A stretch of 12,289 nt of DNA from Desulfuromonadaceae bacterium UBA2294. GTDB taxonomy: Bacteria; Desulfobacterota; Desulfuromonadia; Desulfuromonadales; UBA2294. The number at the start of each line of letters is the position of its first letter. The first letter of the stretch is position 1. Shown here piece by piece: positions 10,080-12,289 of this stretch. The notes under the pieces were generated by a model. That model had not been told where the DNA came from, did not search any database, and was given only the letters and a program-made list of their open reading frames with translations. The stretch lies in assembly GCA_002345625.1 (NCBI GenBank), contig DDWE01000081.1:1-12289 (forward strand), given 5' to 3'. Both the position numbers and the translations under genes were made by a program.

Positions 10080-10352
10080 ATGAAAACAGCGACCATGCCA
10101 TCGTTGCGTGTTGACCCGGAACTGCGCCAGGAGGCGGAGCGGGTTTTGCACGAGGGAGAGTCCCTGTCCAGTTTCATGGAGCAGACCCTGCGCGCCGGAA
10201 TCCGTTCACGACGGGCACAGCAGGAGTTTATTGCCCGTGGGCTGGCATCTCAAACCGAAGCACGGGCAACGGGGGAATACTTTTCGGCGGATGATGTTCT
10301 GGCCGACATGGCCGGACTTCTGGCACAGGCCGAGAACAAAGCACGCGGATGA
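10080..10352 (+). CDS. Antitoxin, ribbon-helix-helix-like (YlcI/YnfO-type)
   Basis: 90 residues from ATG 10080. The start is chosen because AAGGAGG (10068-10074) sits 5 nt upstream; the in-frame ATG at 10059 lies before that Shine-Dalgarno. The N-terminus has the pattern of a short strand (MPSLRVDPELR), then a helix (QEAERVL), a turn (EGESLSS) and a second helix (FMEQTLRAGIRSRRAQQEFIARGL). This resembles CopG/ribbon-helix-helix-like antitoxins of the YlcI/YnfO type. The C-terminal part (about 60-90, ADDVLADMAGLLAQAE) is a charged helical tail suited to wrapping the toxin. The stop overlaps the toxin start (ATGA at 10349-10352), giving translational coupling. It would neutralise the toxin and repress the operon. 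The family assignment is by pattern only. Confidence 0.75.
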   Translation: MKTATMPSLRVDPELRQEAERVLHEGESLSSFMEQTLRAGIRSRRAQQEFIARGLASQTEARATGEYFSADDVLADMAGLLAQAENKARG

Positions 10353-10648
10353 CGTATCGGGTCCGTTATACGCGGATGGCGAGAGAAGACCTGCTTCGGC
10401 TCTACGGCTTTTTGGCCGGAAATGATGTTGATGCCGCTCGTCACGCACTTGACGTGGTCAGGGCCAGTATCGAACTTTTGGGCCGGTTTCCGTTCACCTG
10501 TCGCAAGGCGACACCAGAAACCCCTCTGCTAAGAGAGATGATCATCCCGTTCGGATCGGGTGGGTACGTTGCCCTTTTTGAAATTGAGGATGACCGGACA
10601 GTCACTATCCTGGCGGTACGGCACCAGCGGGAAGAGGATTATCATTAG
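10349..10648 (+). CDS. ParE/RelE-family toxin
   Basis: 99 residues, typical size for the ParE/RelE superfamily. It begins MTYRVRYTRMAREDLLRLYGFL, the usual first strand and helix of these toxins. The family's later elements follow: a second helix (AARHALDVVRASIELLG), then LREMIIPFGSGGYVALFEIEDD and the closing strand VTILAVRHQREEDY. The arginine and final RHQRE-Y residues are the common ParE-type signature. ParE members inhibit DNA gyrase and RelE members cut mRNA at the ribosome; the sequence seen here resembles ParE more but does not settle the target. It overlaps the upstream antitoxin gene by 4 nt. Its TAG stop is in frame with the next gene. Confidence 0.85.
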   Translation: MTYRVRYTRMAREDLLRLYGFLAGNDVDAARHALDVVRASIELLGRFPFTCRKATPETPLLREMIIPFGSGGYVALFEIEDDRTVTILAVRHQREEDYH

Positions 10649-10684
10649 TGTCAATGGCAGGCCCCCTTGCCTGATAGAGTCGTT

Positions 10685-11407
10685 GTGTTGACCAGAGAAA
10701 TAAGCAAAAAACAAAGCCAGTTCAATGCCGCGATGCAGCGCTACACGGCCCGCTCCGGCTACGCCTGGTTTGGCCACGCTGTGGCGACGGCCAATGTCGG
10801 ATTGCAGGCCTGGCTGCTCTGGTCAGTCTGGCCGCTTGCTCTTGGTATCGGCGGGCAGATTCTGGCGCTGGTACTGGCCTGGCTACTGGCCGATTTTGTC
10901 AACGGTCTGGTCCATATGTACATGGATAACAATGATCACTATGAATCCATCGTCGGCCCGTTGATCGCTAACTTCCACCTCCACCATCAAACTCCGCTCT
11001 ACCGTAAGCGCTACCTGCCAGCGGTTTACTTTATCGAAACCGGCGCCAAGGTCTGGCTGGTCCCCTGTCTGGCCATTATCGCCCTGCTGACACAGGTCGA
11101 GGGCATCCATCCGCTGCTGCTGCACACTCTGGTCTATTTCGGCGTGCTCTCGTCCGTCGCTGAAGTGTCACACTATCTTTGCCACACTTCAAATGCCCCG
11201 CTTGCCGTCTGGCTCGGCAACTGCGGCATCCTGCTCGGCAAGCGCCATCATGCCGCGCATCACCTGCAGGATAATGTCAGCTACGCTTTTCTGAACGGCC
11301 TCACCGACCCGCTGCTCAATCGTATCGCTGCCCGCTTCTCCCGGGGTTACAAGCAGCACACCGATCTGCATTACGCCGACTGGCAGCGGGAAGGCGAGAG
11401 TCGCTGA
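10685..11407 (+). CDS. Membrane lipid desaturase, plasmanylethanolamine desaturase (PEDS1/TMEM189/CarF)-like
   Basis: About 240 residues from GTG 10685 (AGAG with a 5-nt gap); TTG 10667 is an alternative start and the true start is uncertain. Four hydrophobic stretches are visible (about 32-54, 57-76, 115-136, 145-166). The histidine pattern matches the lipid desaturase domain of Kua/TMEM189: LADFVNGLVHMYMD (H77, D81), FHLHHQTP (H98, H100, H101), VYFIET, SHYLCHTSNAPLAVWLGN (H163, H167) and LLGKRHHAAHH (H188, H189, H192, H193). Human PEDS1 has ADLVSGLVHWGAD, FREHH, HKWSHT and LPRKHHRIHH at the equivalent places. Known members introduce the vinyl-ether double bond of plasmalogens using a di-metal centre and O2. 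The EHH glutamate is leucine here and HKWSH is HYLCH, so substrate and activity could differ. It follows the toxin gene by a few dozen bases. Confidence 0.75.
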   Translation: MLTREISKKQSQFNAAMQRYTARSGYAWFGHAVATANVGLQAWLLWSVWPLALGIGGQILALVLAWLLADFVNGLVHMYMDNNDHYESIVGPLIANFHLHHQTPLYRKRYLPAVYFIETGAKVWLVPCLAIIALLTQVEGIHPLLLHTLVYFGVLSSVAEVSHYLCHTSNAPLAVWLGNCGILLGKRHHAAHHLQDNVSYAFLNGLTDPLLNRIAARFSRGYKQHTDLHYADWQREGESR

Positions 11408-11447
11408 TCGGCGCTGGCTTATCAACGGCGCACAAGGAGACCTTTTC

Positions 11448-11945
11448 GTGCCCTTCACCCCGTTCCACTTCGGGCCGAGCGCCTGTCTGGCCCTGCCGCT
11501 GCAGCGCCGTCTTGATCTGCCGACTTTCCTGCTGGTCAATGTCGCGGTCGACCTCGAACCGCTGCTGGTGATGAGCTTCGACCTGCCGCTGCGCCTGCAT
11601 GGACCGGCTCATACCCTGCTTGGCGCGACATTGATCGGGATGGTGAGCGGCGCGGTGTTGTTTCGTTGCCGGCGGCCGTTGCAGCAGATGATGACCGGTC
11701 TGTTGCCGTTGCCTTATGCGCCGACTTTGCGCGGCATGGTTCTGACCGGTATCCTCGGTGCCTGTTTTCATATCCTGCTCGATGCCCCCCTCTATGTCGA
11801 TATTACCCCGTTTGCGCCGTTCAGTGATGCCAACCCGTTGCTCGGTGTGATCGACGGTGGAATCATGTATACTTTGACCGCATTGTCCTATATCCCTGCC
11901 TTGCTGCTCTACCTGTGGGTACGTTTGTCTGCCGCGCGGCGATAG
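11448..11945 (+). CDS. YdjM-like (DUF457-type) membrane-bound metal-dependent hydrolase family protein
   Basis: 165 residues starting at GTG 11448, with AAGGAG (11434-11439) 8 nt upstream. The N-terminus MPFTPFHFGPSACLALPL, then VNVAVDLEPLL and LHGPAHTLLGA, are the conserved elements of small membrane proteins related to YdjM. Candidate metal ligands are H7, D35, E37, H51, H55, H108 and D112 (FHILLDAPLYVDITPFAPF). Three to four membrane segments are likely (about 22-43, 54-72, 96-112, 138-160). The biochemical role of this family is not established; 'hydrolase' comes from the family name. It lies 40 bp after the desaturase-like gene on the same strand, so co-transcription is likely. No function can be assigned beyond membrane location and probable metal binding. 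Confidence 0.65.
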   Translation: MPFTPFHFGPSACLALPLQRRLDLPTFLLVNVAVDLEPLLVMSFDLPLRLHGPAHTLLGATLIGMVSGAVLFRCRRPLQQMMTGLLPLPYAPTLRGMVLTGILGACFHILLDAPLYVDITPFAPFSDANPLLGVIDGGIMYTLTALSYIPALLLYLWVRLSAARR

Positions 11946-12035
11946 AGGCAAGACCGGCGAAGGATTTGACCGCGAGAGTGTCTATGTTTTACGCGTCACC
12001 CTTCTAAGGGGCTATTCGCATCTGTGGAGGACGGT

Positions 12036-12289
12036 ATGAAAATTGTTGTTCTGGATGGCCACACCATGAATCCCGGTGATCTCGATGCAACGGAGCTTCT
12101 TGCCCTGGGCCCTTGCGAGGTCTATGAGCGGACAACGCCGGAGCATGTCCTGGAGCGGTGTGCCGGTACGCAGATCGTGCTGACCAACAAGACGGTGCTG
12201 ACCGCAGAGCACTTCCTGCAATTGCCGCAGCTGCGTTACATCGGTGTCCTTGCCACCGGTACCAACGTGGTCGATCTTGCCGCTGCGCA
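12036..12289 (+). CDS. D-2-hydroxyacid dehydrogenase, N-terminal part (3' end off window)
   Basis: 84 codons from ATG 12036 with GGAGG (12026-12030) at a 5-nt gap, open to the window edge. The translation begins MKIVVLDGHTMNPGDLDA and contains IVLTNKTVLTAEHF and LPQLRYIGVLATGTNVVDL. This is the substrate-binding (catalytic) domain of NAD(P)-dependent D-2-hydroxyacid dehydrogenases of the glycerate dehydrogenase/hydroxypyruvate reductase type, where the LATGTNVVD loop contacts substrate. The Rossmann domain and the catalytic Arg/Glu/His lie beyond the window, so substrate cannot be judged. The 90 bp upstream (11946-12035) hold a short CCCT/AGGG hairpin and TTGACC at 11966-11971 without a good -10 partner. 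It may have its own promoter or be the fourth or fifth gene of the upstream run. Confidence 0.88.
   Translation, partial: MKIVVLDGHTMNPGDLDATELLALGPCEVYERTTPEHVLERCAGTQIVLTNKTVLTAEHFLQLPQLRYIGVLATGTNVVDLAAA

Noticed and set aside
11999..12010. CCCT/AGGG hairpin as a terminator before the dehydrogenase gene
   Set aside because: The stem is 4-5 bp and is followed by GCTATTCG with no T-tract, so it cannot be supported as a terminator.

Overview
This window looks like a conserved chromosomal segment from a GC-rich Gram-negative bacterium. The split alpha/beta glycyl-tRNA synthetase followed by pyruvate phosphate dikinase, with a SecB chaperone nearby, best suggests the Desulfuromonadales/Geobacter-Pelobacter side of the former Deltaproteobacteria. 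That assignment rests on gene content remembered for the group, not on a search.

Left part (1-3978): the C-terminal half of an XRE-type helix-turn-helix regulator runs off the left edge on the + strand. It converges on a minus-strand pair, uvrA (nucleotide excision repair ATPase) followed by secB (export chaperone). A strong symmetrical hairpin with A/T tracts on both sides (321-350) lies between the convergent genes and can terminate both strands. A divergent intergenic region (3799-3978) separates uvrA from glyQ.

Middle part (3979-9935): glyQ and glyS encode the two subunits of the tetrameric glycyl-tRNA synthetase. They are separated by 189 bp, most of it a 151-bp palindromic repeat element built on the 8-mer ACGCAAAG. 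glyS ends at a good intrinsic terminator. ppdK (pyruvate phosphate dikinase, 888 aa, all catalytic residues visible) follows with its own strong ribosome binding site and a 13-bp GC-rich terminator.

Right part (9936-12289): an accessory-looking, tightly spaced + strand run. It holds a two-gene toxin-antitoxin module (ribbon-helix-helix-like antitoxin overlapping a ParE/RelE-type toxin by ATGA) whose promoter carries two GTGNANCAC palindromes. Next come a membrane protein with the histidine motifs of the plasmanylethanolamine desaturase family (PEDS1/TMEM189/CarF), a small YdjM-like (DUF457-like) membrane protein, and the first 84 codons of a D-2-hydroxyacid dehydrogenase cut by the right edge.

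Most of the window is housekeeping. No clearly new multi-gene defence or metabolic system is visible. The items most worth a second look are the PEDS1/CarF-like desaturase, the palindromic element inside the glyQ-glyS unit, and the paired palindromes in the toxin-antitoxin promoter.
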